The notes below the pieces were generated by a model that ran no database searches, was not told where the DNA came from, and saw nothing but the letters and a program-made list of their open reading frames with translations. Below are positions 39,554 through 49,168 of a stretch of DNA of 64,000 bases, in pieces. Origin of the DNA: Radiobacillus deserti (lineage in GTDB: Bacteria > Bacillota > Bacilli > Bacillales > Amphibacillaceae). The stretch lies in contig NZ_CP041666.1 in assembly GCF_007301515.1 (NCBI RefSeq), positions 1,054,001 through 1,118,000 of the forward strand, in the 5' to 3' direction. The position numbers and the translations under genes are program-made. Positions within the stretch are counted from its first letter, which is position 1. Each line of letters starts with the position of its first letter.

Positions 39554-40761
39554 TGCTCAACAGCTTTTTAGAAAACGTTTTTCTGAGCATTTTAAAGAGC
39601 TCAGCCGATATTTAAAATATATATTTAATGGTCATCTTGTTATCGTGATGCTATTCATTCTTTCAGCATTAGTCTATTACTATCAGCAATGGCTACTTGA
39701 TATCCCTGAAGGGTTTCCATCGATCTGGGTAATGGCTATTTTGATGGGATTTGTTGCAAGCTACAGTCCAATTCAAACTTTGTTAAAAGAACCAGATCTC
39801 GTATTTCTACTTCCAGCAGAGCATAAAATGAGGCCATATTTTCGTAATGCCTTACTATATAGCCTTGTCATTCAGCTTTATTTAGTGTTTCTCATCTTCG
39901 CTGGTTTAGGCCCCGTTATATTTTGCAGTGTTTGAGGACTTTACATCGCAGAATTACATCCTTTTATTAGTATTGGTGTTCGTTTTCAAAATATGGGCTC
40001 TTTTTTCAACATGGTGGATGTTGAAGGTTCGAAACCCGCAGTCTCGTTTCTTTGATCAGCTAGCTAGAACCTTGTTATCTATCGTGACGGTGTTTTTTTA
40101 TTTACAAGGTGAGATTGTTTTCGCTGGTATTACAACAGTACTTTTATTATTTCTAATGCTATATGCGTATTCCTTATCTAAGCGCCAATCAGGGTTGTGT
40201 TGGGACTTACTTGTAGAGAAAGACCGATTAAAAATGCACACCTTTTATCGGATTGCGAACTTATTTACGGACGTACCACATCTGCAAAATAGAACAAAGA
40301 AGCGTCACTGGCTAGTCCGTTTATTAATCAGTTTCGTCCCTTTTCAACGATTGAAATCGTATGATTATTTGTATCGCATTACGACGATTCGAAGCGGTGA
40401 CTATTTAGGGATGTATATTCGTTTATTAGCCATTGGGAGCTTATGTATCATTTACATCCCATCGATTTGGATAAAAATCATTTTTGGATTTCTGTTTATT
40501 TATCTTTCAGGATTCCAGCTTACAACTTTATGGCAGCACCATCGTACAGTAGCATGGATAGATCTATATCCAATTCCAAAATCGGTTCGACAGCAGTCTT
40601 TTGTAAAATGGTTGCTCCAGCTTATGGTTGTAAATACGTTTGTGTTTAGTCTTATTTTCTTAGTCCTTGGACAATGGTTAGGGCTTGCTATCCTATTGGT
40701 TGGCGGTAGTATTTTTAGTTATTTCTTTGTGAATGGCTATGTTCGTAAACAACTGGCGTGA
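39546..40761 (+). pseudogene. ecsB: ecsB, ABC transporter membrane protein, frameshifted
   Basis: EcsB is the roughly 408-residue membrane partner of EcsA. Here the frame from ATG 39546 (MFDAQQLFRKRF) stops at 39933-39935 after about 129 residues, and the remaining 277 residues are open in the +1 frame through 40761 (VFEDFTSQNYI onward, several helices). Removing one T from the T4 tract at 39921-39924 rejoins them as GPVIFAVFEDF. Summed length fits intact EcsB. Either a 1-bp insertion has broken the gene or the base is an error. Overlaps ecsA upstream and ecsC begins downstream. Confidence 0.8.
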
Positions 40762-40774
40762 AGGAGCGGAGGGA

Positions 40775-41482
40775 ATGGATGAAAAGGAATATGAGCGTCA
40801 AGCACTTAAAGAAGCACAACGGTTTCAGCATTCTTTGCTTAAGAAGTCATCACTTTTCCAGCGTTCTTCTAAACACTTACAAACTAAAGTAAACGCAATG
40901 ATTCCCAATCGTGTCCATCAAGTTGTGACGGAAAGTATTAAACGGATGATTGAGCTATCGCTCACTTCCTCCGATTATATTTATTCGATTCAAGTAGAGA
41001 AAGATTGGAATTTAGAGAGGCGAGAACAAGAGGTTCAAGAGAGAAAGAATGTGTATAAGAAAACAGCTATGATAGAAGGGGCTGGAACCGGAGCGGGAGG
41101 ATTTGTTTTAGGGCTGGCTGATTTCCCACTGCTCTTAGCGATTAAGATGAAGTTTCTATTTGATGTTGGACAGCTCTATGGTTATGACGTAAGAAGTAGA
41201 GAGGAACGATTATTTTTGCTTCACGTCTTTTTGCTCGCTTTTTCAAGTGAGGAAAAACGAAAAGAAGTTATTCAACAGATTGTACGATGGGATACAGAAG
41301 AACATGCTGACATGGACTGGAAGACCCTTCAACTCGAATATCGAGACACCATTGATTTAGTCAAGATGCTGCAGCTCATCCCTGGTTTTGGGGCGATTGT
41401 TGGAGCAGTAGCAAATGGGCGATTTTTAGAACACTTAGCAGAGACGGCACAAAATTGTTACCGTCTCCGATTGCTTACTTAA
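40775..41482 (+). CDS. ecsC: EcsC protein
   Basis: A 235-residue protein, one less than B. subtilis EcsC. EGAGTGAGGFVLGLADFPLLLAIKMKFLFDVGQLYGYD (near residues 105-140) is the central EcsC-domain hydrophobic stretch, and LIPGFGAIVGAVANGRFLEHLAETAQNCYRLR is the C-terminal one. Function unknown. ATG 40775 has AAGGAG eight bases upstream; the longer frame from 40733 is overlap with ecsB. Its stop overlaps the yhaA stop by four bases on the other strand. Confidence 0.9.
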   Translation: MDEKEYERQALKEAQRFQHSLLKKSSLFQRSSKHLQTKVNAMIPNRVHQVVTESIKRMIELSLTSSDYIYSIQVEKDWNLERREQEVQERKNVYKKTAMIEGAGTGAGGFVLGLADFPLLLAIKMKFLFDVGQLYGYDVRSREERLFLLHVFLLAFSSEEKRKEVIQQIVRWDTEEHADMDWKTLQLEYRDTIDLVKMLQLIPGFGAIVGAVANGRFLEHLAETAQNCYRLRLLT

Positions 41483-42645
41483 TGATCATAGCTCTTTAAA
41501 ATTTCTATAAAGGTTTTGGCAGCAAGGACCATGGACCGCTCATCGATATCAAACTTAGGATGATGGTGCGGATAAATGTGTCCTTCTTTTTGTGCTCCGG
41601 TGAAGAAGAATGCTCCAGGCTTTTCAAGTAAGTAATAGGAAAAGTCTTCTCCTGTCATGCTTGGAACAACCATCTCAGCTTTTTCTACACCCTTCACTTG
41701 CTCTGCAGCTTGTAAAACAATGTTAGCTTGTTCTGGGTGATTGATGACAGGTGGATATCCTTTTTCGTAGTCAAACGTGTAGGTTGCATTGTAACTGGTA
41801 GTTGTACCTTTCATAACCTTTTCCATCTCTTGAATAATAAAATCTTGTAGCTCCGGATCAAAGGTTCGAACGGTACCGGTGATGTGTGCTTTATCTGCAA
41901 TTATATTAAAGGTTGTACCGGCTTGAAATGTTCCTATCGTTAATACGGCAGTAGCCAGTGGATCAATTCGCCGACTCACAATTTGTTGGAGATTTGTCAC
42001 TAACTGTGAGCCAATGACGATGGCATCGTTCGTTTGATGCGGGATGGCACCGTGTCCCCCTTTTCCTTGAATTGTGATTTCAAAACGATCGGCACCAGCC
42101 ATAAACTCTTTAGGTGCGGTCTGAATAACTCCGTAGGGGGCATTTGTCCAAAGATGGTTGCCATATACATAATCCACATCCTCTAATACACCAGATTCTA
42201 CAATTGGTTTTGCTCCTCCTGGTGCTAATTCTTCCGCGTGTTGGTGAATGAAAATGATTTCCCCAAAAAGCTCTTCTTGTACTTCTTTTAATACTTTTGC
42301 CAACGTTAGTAGAGTTGCCGTGTGCCCATCATGCCCACATGCGTGCATCACTCCGTCGATCTTCGATTTATAAGGTACATCCTTTTCATCTTGAATCGGA
42401 AGTCCATCAAAGTCTGCGCGAAATGCAATCGTTGGTCCGGGCTTTGATCCCTTCAATCGGGCAATCACGCCATTTCCACCAACATTAGCTTGATAAGGAA
42501 TATTGAGTTTTTTGTATGTATCAGCAATAAAGGCCGCCGTTTTATTTTCATGGAATGATAACTCTGGATACTGGTGTAAATACCTTCTCATCTCTACCAT
42601 TTCATCATAAAGGTCATCTATTCGTTGATGTAACTGATTCCACAT
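41479..42645 (-). CDS. yhaA: M20 family amidohydrolase YhaA
   Basis: A 388-residue metallo-amidohydrolase of the hippurate/N-acyl amino acid hydrolase type. Metal-binding segments are HACGHDGHTATLL near residues 99-111, HQHAEE near 133-138 and GNHLW near 161; PSMTGEDFSYYL and the terminal HHPKFDIDE complete the site. A dimerisation lid domain lies between about 180 and 290. Substrate not predictable, probably an N-acyl amino acid. ATG 42645 follows GGGAGGG. Confidence 0.9.
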   Translation of the reverse strand: MWNQLHQRIDDLYDEMVEMRRYLHQYPELSFHENKTAAFIADTYKKLNIPYQANVGGNGVIARLKGSKPGPTIAFRADFDGLPIQDEKDVPYKSKIDGVMHACGHDGHTATLLTLAKVLKEVQEELFGEIIFIHQHAEELAPGGAKPIVESGVLEDVDYVYGNHLWTNAPYGVIQTAPKEFMAGADRFEITIQGKGGHGAIPHQTNDAIVIGSQLVTNLQQIVSRRIDPLATAVLTIGTFQAGTTFNIIADKAHITGTVRTFDPELQDFIIQEMEKVMKGTTTSYNATYTFDYEKGYPPVINHPEQANIVLQAAEQVKGVEKAEMVVPSMTGEDFSYYLLEKPGAFFFTGAQKEGHIYPHHHPKFDIDERSMVLAAKTFIEILKSYDH

Positions 42646-42678
42646 ATGAATCCCTCCCTTGGAGGTATTATAGCATAG

Positions 42679-42727
42679 AAAGGGGCTGTCCCATAAGTCT
42701 GTATAGACTAATTGGGACAGCCCTTTT
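42679..42727. terminator. Hairpin at the left end of the IS
   Basis: AAAGGGGCTGTCCCA pairs with TGGGACAGCCCTTTT (one G-T), and an inner AGTCT/AGACT extends it. Transcripts entering the element rightward would be stopped here. Confidence 0.65.
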
Positions 42728-42823
42728 CTTTTATTACTGTTGGTGCCGGAAAAGTGGCATTGGGAAACGATTCCCTTCCCAAATTGGCAATCAACAATGC
42801 AAAAATCTTCTCTTTTACATACA

Positions 42824-42893
42824 AAAAAATCGCCTCATTCGTTATAATGTAAGCGACCAAACCAACAAAAAACGAAAAGTGAGGCGATTTTTT
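42824..42893 (+). promoter_or_regulatory. Transposase promoter within an inverted repeat that buries its ribosome site
   Basis: A 14-bp arm AAAAAATCGCCTCA (42824-42837) and its perfect complement TGAGGCGATTTTTT (42880-42893) flank a 42-base loop containing TATAAT at 42843-42848. The right arm includes the transposase ribosome site (GAGG) and ends in T6 just before the ATG. Confidence 0.7.
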
Positions 42894-44583
42894 ATGAGTA
42901 ACTCTTCGGCTACTTTCATTGATTATAACATGGGTCAGTTGGTTCTACCAATGGACTTCAGTGATTTAATTCCAGAGGACCATGTGGTCCGCGTCATTCA
43001 TGCCATGGTGGAACAGGTGAATGATGATATCTTCTTTTCCCAATACCAAGGGGGTGGCCGGAGCTCCTATCATCCCAAAATGATGACAAAAGTTATCTTA
43101 TACGCCTACACGCAAAAAATCTACTCCTGCCGTGAAATCGCCAAAGCCCTTCGGGAACATCTCCCGATGATGTGGCTGGCCGGCCAACAGACACCAGATT
43201 TCCGAACCATCAACCGGTTCCGCTCAGAACGTATGAAGGCAATTATTGAACCTTTATTCACGGAGTTGATTAAGCTTCTAATCGATCAAGAGTACATATC
43301 CATGGACAACTACTTCCTTGATGGAACCAAAATCGAGGCGAATGCCAATAAATACACGTTTGTGTGGAAAAAATCTGTCCAACGTTACGAAGAAAAACTA
43401 CAGGAAAAATTGGATCAAACATTCGCGGATATTGAAGATGCCATTGAGATGGATGAAAAAATACTTCCGGATGAAGGGTCTCCTGCCAAGCGAGTAACTT
43501 CGGAGCAACTCGAAAAAGTTGTCGAGCAGGTAGAAACCCAGGTAGAACAGGCGGAAAAAGCCGTCGAAGAAGAAAATGATAAGGAAAAGAAGAAAGAAAA
43601 AAAGGAAGTATTCCGTGCTAAACGACGTATCTATAAAACGTTGAGCCAGGACTACCTACCTCGTTTAAAAAAGTATGAAACCCAGCTGGCCACCTTCGGT
43701 GACCGGAACAGTTATTCCAAGACAGACACGGATGCCACCTTTATGCGAATGAAAGAAGATCATATGAAGAATGGACAACTGAAACCTGGTTATAATGTGC
43801 AGGCAGGAACAGAAAATCAATTCATCCTCGGCTACTCGATCCATCAGCGTCCAACGGACACCCGTTGTTTTGAACCACACATTCAAAAACTACAGGCCAG
43901 AGAGCTTCCGTTCCCTAATACAATTGTCGCTGATGGAGGGTATGGTGGAGAAGTCAATTATAAATACGCAAAGAAGGAAGGGTTTGAAACACTCATTCCC
44001 TACAACACGATGCGAAAAGAGCAGTCCCGTTCGTTCAAGAAAGACCCAAGTCAGGTTATGAACTGGGAGTACAAGGAGGATGGGGATTATTACATTTGTC
44101 CGAATGGACGAAAAGTTCTTTTTCAATTCCACTCGCACCGTACCGATCGGTACGGCTATACGCGAACATTCAAGGTCTATGAATGCGAAGAGTGTAGTGG
44201 ATGCCCATTAAAAGAAAAGTGCACGAAAGCAAAAGGAAACCGGCGCGTTTACTATAACCCGGCATTTGAACAACTGAAGAAGGAAGCAAGGGAAAACCTT
44301 TGGTGTGACAAAGGAGCACGTATCTACGCCAGACGAAAAGTGGAGGTGGAAAGTGTGTTCGGTCATATCAAGGGCAATCGGTCGTTCCGGCGATTTTCTC
44401 TTCGTGGGATCGATAAAGTAAGGATAGAGTTTGGACTGGTCGCGATGGCCCACAACTTCCTGAAACAGGCAGAGTGGAACCGCCTGTTTCATAGCGGAAA
44501 TAAGCTCACACCGAAAAAGCCACGGAGAAAAATGAATATCTCCGTGGCTTTTTCATTTCAAAGAGGCCTTTTGAGACAGCCCC
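42894..44583 (+). CDS. IS1182-family transposase, no stop codon inside the element
   Basis: A DDE transposase beginning MSNSSATFIDYNMGQLVLPMDF at ATG 42894, with GAGG nine bases upstream. The catalytic residues are probably the Asp of NYFLDGTKIEAN, the Asp of IVADGGYGG and the Glu of VESVFGHIKGN. A charged coiled-coil insert (EKVVEQVETQVEQAEKAVEEE) is near residues 205-240, and a CEECSGCPLKEKC metal-binding cluster lies near 430-442. The frame has no stop before the right end and stays open to 45134, through the antisense of the ferritin-like gene. The core domain is complete, so the lesion, if any, affects only the tail. Confidence 0.85.
44514..44553 (+). terminator. IS internal terminator
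   Basis: AAAAAGCCACGGAGA and TCTCCGTGGCTTTTT, 15-bp perfect stem. It lies inside the open transposase frame, just before the right end. Confidence 0.8.
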
Positions 44584-44602
44584 TTTCTATTTCCTTGATG
44601 TA

Positions 44603-45061
44603 TCAGAATCGAGAATCCATTAATAGGCGGTCAATTTCTTCTTTGTGTCCTGTTTCATCTGCAATCATATCGTCCAATTTAACGGCAAGCTCCGTAAAGC
44701 CTAACTCTTCTGCTTGTTCTTTTCGTTTTTCATACCGTTCAATCGTATCTTGCTCTGCTTTGCGAGCTTCCTCTAGCATTTCTTTCACATTCGTAAGCTG
44801 CTTAACTTTTACCGGAGTTGTAGTAGGAGTTCCTCCGAGTGTTGTAATCTTATCGGAAAGGTATAAAGCGTGTCCAATTTCGTCATTGATTTCATCTTCA
44901 AAGAAAGGCTTGAGGATGGAACGATATAGTCCGGATACGACGGATGCATTGTACGTGTACATAATCGCTGCAGCATATTCGTTTGCAAGGTCTTCATTCA
45001 ACCCATCAATTAATGCCTCTAATTTGCTATTGTTTTTAATGTTGTGTACATTGTTAGCCAT
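44603..45061 (-). CDS. Ferritin-like (bacterioferritin-type) protein
   Basis: A 152-residue four-helix protein. Iron or metal ligands are suggested by NEYAAAIMYTYNA (helix 1), EDEINDEIGHALYLSDKI (ExxH, helix 2), and ADETGHKEEID (ExxH near residue 137, helix 4). This layout is found in bacterioferritin-like and rubrerythrin-like proteins; it could store iron or act in oxidative stress. ATG 45061 follows AAAGGATGATG. It is divergent from the PAP2 gene and its 3' end lies next to the insertion sequence. Confidence 0.78.
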   Translation of the reverse strand: MANNVHNIKNNSKLEALIDGLNEDLANEYAAAIMYTYNASVVSGLYRSILKPFFEDEINDEIGHALYLSDKITTLGGTPTTTPVKVKQLTNVKEMLEEARKAEQDTIERYEKRKEQAEELGFTELAVKLDDMIADETGHKEEIDRLLMDSRF

Positions 45062-45154
45062 AAATCATCATCCTTTCTTTTTGTTCTATTTTATAAATAC
45101 CCGAAACTTGTCATGCATAAACTTTATAAGGTAAAAAGAGGAAAGGGGATACAA

Positions 45155-45811
45155 ATGAAAAAGGAAACAATCTGGATTGTACTTGCGAGTACGATCGCTT
45201 TGCTCATCAGTTCTATCTTGACCTTTCGTATTGTGAACGGAGGAATTCCTCTGATGGACAGACTATCAGCTCCACTTGTAAAGAATTTGGAGGGAAATAT
45301 TTTCTTTCTAGTATTTCGATGGATTACTGAGTTGGGGTCTGGTACCTTTTTAACTCCGTTCAGTATTATTATGGCAATACTAATTGCAATGTATTATAAA
45401 CAATTTTTAGCTGGCTTTTTTATCTTTACGGGAACGCTCCTTGGTTACCGGATGAATCATTGGATAAAGGTACTCGTTCAAAGAGAACGCCCACGAATAT
45501 TGGAGGCTGCAGAGGGACAAGGATACAGTTTTCCATCCGGACATGCAATGGTGTCGTTGATAGGATATGGATTGATTATTTATTTCTTGTATCGATATTT
45601 AAAGAACACGACGACAAAACAATGGATTTTTTGGTCAGGTATTATTCTTATTTTCTTGATTGGAATGAGTAGGTTTGTAATACGAGTTCATTATCTCTCT
45701 GATGTACTTGCAGGGTTTGCATTTGGTTTCCTGTTTTTAATTTCTTGGATCGGTCTATACCTTCTTATTTCTTATTTACAAGATCGATTATTCCGTATAT
45801 CTAAAACATAA
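45155..45811 (+). CDS. PAP2 family lipid phosphatase
   Basis: A 218-residue membrane phosphatase with about six helices. The three acid-phosphatase motifs are present: KVLVQRERPR near residues 105-114, the PSGH of FPSGHAMVS near 128-131, and SRFVIRVHYLSDVLAG near 172-187. Substrate may be undecaprenyl-pyrophosphate or phosphatidylglycerophosphate. ATG 45155 follows GAAAGGGG; the frame from 45044 begins within the ferritin upstream region. Confidence 0.85.
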   Translation: MKKETIWIVLASTIALLISSILTFRIVNGGIPLMDRLSAPLVKNLEGNIFFLVFRWITELGSGTFLTPFSIIMAILIAMYYKQFLAGFFIFTGTLLGYRMNHWIKVLVQRERPRILEAAEGQGYSFPSGHAMVSLIGYGLIIYFLYRYLKNTTTKQWIFWSGIILIFLIGMSRFVIRVHYLSDVLAGFAFGFLFLISWIGLYLLISYLQDRLFRISKT

Positions 45812-45920
45812 AACACTTCCGTCTCTAGGCTGAGATAAAACCAATCTACCGGTCGTTAAGGCTGGTAGATTTATTCTTTACAATAAAGTTAAAGAATAAT
45901 AGCTGGAAGGGGAAAACATA

Positions 45921-47195
45921 GTGAGTACAGTCGAATCGATGCCTGACAATAATCAAAAGGATGGTACATCTATAAAACGGAACCGAAATTTTGTATTTTT
46001 ATTAATGGGGGCTTTTTTCTCAGCTCCTGGCTACTATGTTTATTTAATTGGTGCAGAGTGGTTAATGCTGAGTATTACGGATGACCGATTTTTCTTTGGT
46101 ATGCTATTTTTTGCAGCATCTGTTCCCCGGTTGCTACTGTTAACATCTGGTGGGGTAATCGCGGATCGATTTAATAAGCGAACCGTTTTGTTTCTGTCAG
46201 ACATGACGAGGGCTCTGTTATTATTTATACTGATTTTATTAGTATGGACCGATACAATTGCGGTTTGGCACTTGATTGTAATGGCTGTTTTGTTCGGGAT
46301 ATCCGATGCATTTAGCCATCCTGCAATGAATTCTTTGACGCCGACCTTATTGGAGGAGAATCAATTACAAAGAGGAAACTCCTTAATGCAGATGGCACAA
46401 CAGATTAGTCCAATATTAGGACCTGCGTTAGGCGGAAGTATGATTGTTTTTTTAGGCTTTACAGGTGTATTCATCGTTTCCTTTGTTATGTTAGTTATAG
46501 CATCTTTGACTGTATTACAAATTACAATCACAGAAAATGAAGCAAAATCTTCGAAGAAGCCGTTAGAAGAATTAAAAGATGGCTTTGTATATATGATGAA
46601 AAACAAATTACTTTTAAATATTATGGTTATGGCTTTATTTATAAACTTCTTTTTCTCGGGTCCATTGTCGATTGGAATACCGATCATTGTAAAGGATATT
46701 TTTGAATCGAATGCACTCGGATTGACAATTATGGAGTGTGCATTAGGAATTGGAGCCTTGTCTGGAGCCATTCTTTTAGCTACTCGTAAAAATTTAAAAC
46801 GACCTGGACTCGTATTAATTCAATGTACGTTCGGACTAGGTTTACTCTATGTGTTAACTGGAGCTTCCTTTCATCTGATTGCAAGTGCTTGTTTTGTTGC
46901 TACTATGGGTTTTATGACCCAGCTTGTAAATATTCCACTTGTAACGATGCTTCAACAGTCGACAGAAAAGAAGATGCTTGGGCGTGTGATGAGTGTTCTA
47001 ATGACTGTGTCTACGGGACTAATCCCAGTATCCTATGCCGTTACCTCATCCCTTATTGCTATGGGGGTAAATATTCAGTACATTATTGCAACAGGTGGTA
47101 TTATGGTTATGCTGATTGCATTAGCCAATAGTCGAAATAAACGTATTTTAGGCTATCAATTTAGTAAACAAGAAGCTAGTGCTGAAGTATCGTAA
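45921..47195 (+). CDS. MFS exporter (MFS_3/enterobactin-exporter-like)
   Basis: A 424-residue, 12-helix transporter. The N-terminal FLLMGAFFSAPGYYVYLIGAEWL, SVPRLLLLTSGGVIADRFNKRTVLFLSD (motif A, near 70-97) and ISDAFSHPAMNSLTPTLLEENQLQRGNSLMQM (near 128-158) are typical of the EntS-like MFS_3 group. The start is GTG 45921 with AAGGGG upstream. Substrate unknown; macrolide- or siderophore-type export is family based. Confidence 0.82.
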   Translation: MSTVESMPDNNQKDGTSIKRNRNFVFLLMGAFFSAPGYYVYLIGAEWLMLSITDDRFFFGMLFFAASVPRLLLLTSGGVIADRFNKRTVLFLSDMTRALLLFILILLVWTDTIAVWHLIVMAVLFGISDAFSHPAMNSLTPTLLEENQLQRGNSLMQMAQQISPILGPALGGSMIVFLGFTGVFIVSFVMLVIASLTVLQITITENEAKSSKKPLEELKDGFVYMMKNKLLLNIMVMALFINFFFSGPLSIGIPIIVKDIFESNALGLTIMECALGIGALSGAILLATRKNLKRPGLVLIQCTFGLGLLYVLTGASFHLIASACFVATMGFMTQLVNIPLVTMLQQSTEKKMLGRVMSVLMTVSTGLIPVSYAVTSSLIAMGVNIQYIIATGGIMVMLIALANSRNKRILGYQFSKQEASAEVS

Positions 47196-47293
47196 AATTT
47201 TCCATTGGATATAACAAGTATCTTTATAGATTTAGAGGGTTTTCACATTTTATGACGAATCTATGTAATCAGACAAGTAAAGGGTGAAGAAAC

Positions 47294-48070
47294 ATGAAAC
47301 GCAACCACTTTTTTCGAAATATCGTTGCAATCGTTGTTATATTAGCGGGGGTTGCTTTAATATTAGAAAATTTAGCTGTTATAGAATGGGAAATGGATGA
47401 AGCATGGGCCTATATCTATCCAACCTTTTTTGTTTTATTAGGATGTAAATGGTTGGTGGATGCCATTCGAGGACAAGGTGGAGTTTGGCCGGGACTTTTT
47501 TTAGTTATCTTCGGAGGCTTGCTACTACTAGACCGTTTTCACATCTTGACGTTCGCGTTTTGGGATGTGTATAAGCTATGGCCAATGCTTATTGTCTTTT
47601 TAGGGTTTAGTATTTTTGGTACTTCTCGTAAACGGAAGCGGAAACGAAACTTCCAATTTATCTTTGATACGGATAGTCATAAAGATAAAGAAGAAGCGTT
47701 AAAGAACAAGAAAAAGTTTGTGATTGGAGATCATAAGTTCAATAGTCCAAACTGGAAAGTCGAGCCTATGGACTTATGGAATGCGGTGGGAGATTATCAA
47801 ATTGATTTTACCAAAGCATTTATTCCAGATAAAGAAATTCCTATCAGCATCCAAGGATGGGTCGGAGATATTCGTATTATGATGCCGGAAAATTTAGAAT
47901 TTCGCTTGAAAGCGGAGGTTAAAGCAGGAGATATAAAGCTTTTCGGGGACTCCATCGATGGCGTGAACCGCGAGTTAAATTTTGAAACAGAAAACTATGA
48001 AACCGCAACACGAAAGTTGGATATCTATCTTAATCTTAAAGCCGGATCCATCAAAGTGAATAAGGTTTAG
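47294..48070 (+). CDS. liaF: LiaF-like envelope stress regulator
   Basis: A 258-residue protein with four N-terminal membrane helices (residues 10-110) and a cytoplasmic C-terminal domain (GDYQIDFTKAFIPDKEIPISIQGWVGDIRIMMPENLEFRLKAE) of the LiaF C-terminal type. LiaF keeps the LiaS kinase inactive without cell-wall stress. It is followed by liaS and liaR in the canonical order. ATG 47294 follows AAAGGGTG. The upstream liaIH genes of B. subtilis are absent here. Confidence 0.88.
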   Translation: MKRNHFFRNIVAIVVILAGVALILENLAVIEWEMDEAWAYIYPTFFVLLGCKWLVDAIRGQGGVWPGLFLVIFGGLLLLDRFHILTFAFWDVYKLWPMLIVFLGFSIFGTSRKRKRKRNFQFIFDTDSHKDKEEALKNKKKFVIGDHKFNSPNWKVEPMDLWNAVGDYQIDFTKAFIPDKEIPISIQGWVGDIRIMMPENLEFRLKAEVKAGDIKLFGDSIDGVNRELNFETENYETATRKLDIYLNLKAGSIKVNKV

Positions 48071-48080
48071 GGGTGCCTTT

Positions 48081-49118
48081 ATGTTAAAACGTTTAAACAC
48101 GATCCGATACACCTATATTCGCTCCCATTTATACGGATTGTTCTTAAATACTGTGACATTGCTTGCCATTTTATTGTCCGTTTACGTGGTGTTTGAGCCA
48201 GTTTGGTTGTCGGCTATAAGTATTTTTGTTTTCGTAATATCTTATGTTTTAATTGGATTCATATTTTCGTTTTATGTTGGTTTTAAATCAAGTGGAGACA
48301 TGAAAGACCGAATGGATTATCTATCTGTTTTGATTACACAGCTTTCTCGAGGAAACTATTCTTCAAGAGTCTATTTTAATGAGGATGATGAAATTGCTAG
48401 GATAGGTAATGAATTAAACGAACTTGGAGAAAAACTAAAAAGCCAAGTGAAGTCGTTGCAACGGATGGCAGATGAAAAGTCTGAGTATGCGAAGTCAGCT
48501 CACAAAGCTGCAGCGATTGAAGAGAGGCAAAGGCTCGCACGTGATTTGCATGATGCAATTAGTCAACAGCTATTTGCGTTAACCATGATGACACAAGCCA
48601 CCTTAAGAATCCTAGAAAAAGACCCTGTATTAGCGAAGTCGCAACTAGAAGATATTTCGTCCACTGCATTAAAAGCGCAAACGGAAATGCGAGCGCTATT
48701 GCTTCATTTGCGTCCTGTAGATTTATCAGGAGAGCCATTAATTTCTGGTATTCATAAATTAGTTGAGGAGTTGAAGCAAAAGTGTCCAATCGAATTTCAC
48801 CTTCAGCTAGAAGAAATTGATGGTATTTCCCAATCCACAGAAGAACATCTCTTCCGAATTGTACAAGAATCGTTATCCAATACGTTACGCCATGCAAATG
48901 CATCAGAGGTCTCGATTGAGATTACAAGAAGTAAAAAAGAGCTGTTTGTTCACGTTGGGGATAATGGACAAGGCTTTGACTTAGAAACAGATGAACGGAA
49001 GAAAACATCTTATGGATTGAAAACGATGAAAGAACGCTGTGAAGAGTTAGGCGGTACGTTCGCTATTCGAACGAACAAAGGTGAAGGAACACATATAGAC
49101 ATTCGTATCCCACTTTGA
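48081..49118 (+). CDS. liaS: Sensor histidine kinase LiaS
   Basis: A 345-residue membrane kinase. Two close helices (about 15-65) with a very short extracellular loop, a HAMP domain, and the H-box EERQRLARDLHDAISQQLFAL with the phosphorylated His near residue 157, characteristic of the HisKA_3 (NarL-type) class. ATPase boxes follow: HLFRIVQESLSNTLRHA, VGDNGQGFD and SYGLKTMKERCEELGG. It pairs with LiaR. ATG 48081 follows AGGGGTG; LiaF lies 10 bp upstream. Confidence 0.92.
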   Translation: MLKRLNTIRYTYIRSHLYGLFLNTVTLLAILLSVYVVFEPVWLSAISIFVFVISYVLIGFIFSFYVGFKSSGDMKDRMDYLSVLITQLSRGNYSSRVYFNEDDEIARIGNELNELGEKLKSQVKSLQRMADEKSEYAKSAHKAAAIEERQRLARDLHDAISQQLFALTMMTQATLRILEKDPVLAKSQLEDISSTALKAQTEMRALLLHLRPVDLSGEPLISGIHKLVEELKQKCPIEFHLQLEEIDGISQSTEEHLFRIVQESLSNTLRHANASEVSIEITRSKKELFVHVGDNGQGFDLETDERKKTSYGLKTMKERCEELGGTFAIRTNKGEGTHIDIRIPL

Positions 49119-49168
49119 TTGCAAGTTCAGTGCATTTTAGACAGAAAACATATAGAGGTGAAAGGGAA

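Larger units (their letters stand above)
42682..44583 (+). mobile_element. IS1182-family insertion sequence (about 1.9 kb)
   Basis: Ends GGGGCTGTC (42682) and GACAGCCCC (to 44583) are inverted; the match extends outward through flanking ATAGAAA and TTTCTAT, so either the terminal repeat is 16 bp or the target was a palindrome. A second inverted copy of the left end (TGGGACAGCCCTTTT at 42713-42727) makes a strong hairpin with the left end. Carries one transposase gene, with an internal terminator at 44514-44553. Inserted between yhaA and the ferritin-like gene, about 20 bp past the ferritin stop. Confidence 0.85.

Noticed and set aside
39918..39935. Programmed +1 frameshifting in ecsB
   Set aside because: No slow codon, stop at the shift site or stimulatory structure is evident; an indel in a T-tract is simpler.
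42555..42893. N-terminal extension of the transposase frame
   Set aside because: Runs through the left inverted repeat and antisense yhaA; the true start is ATG 42894.
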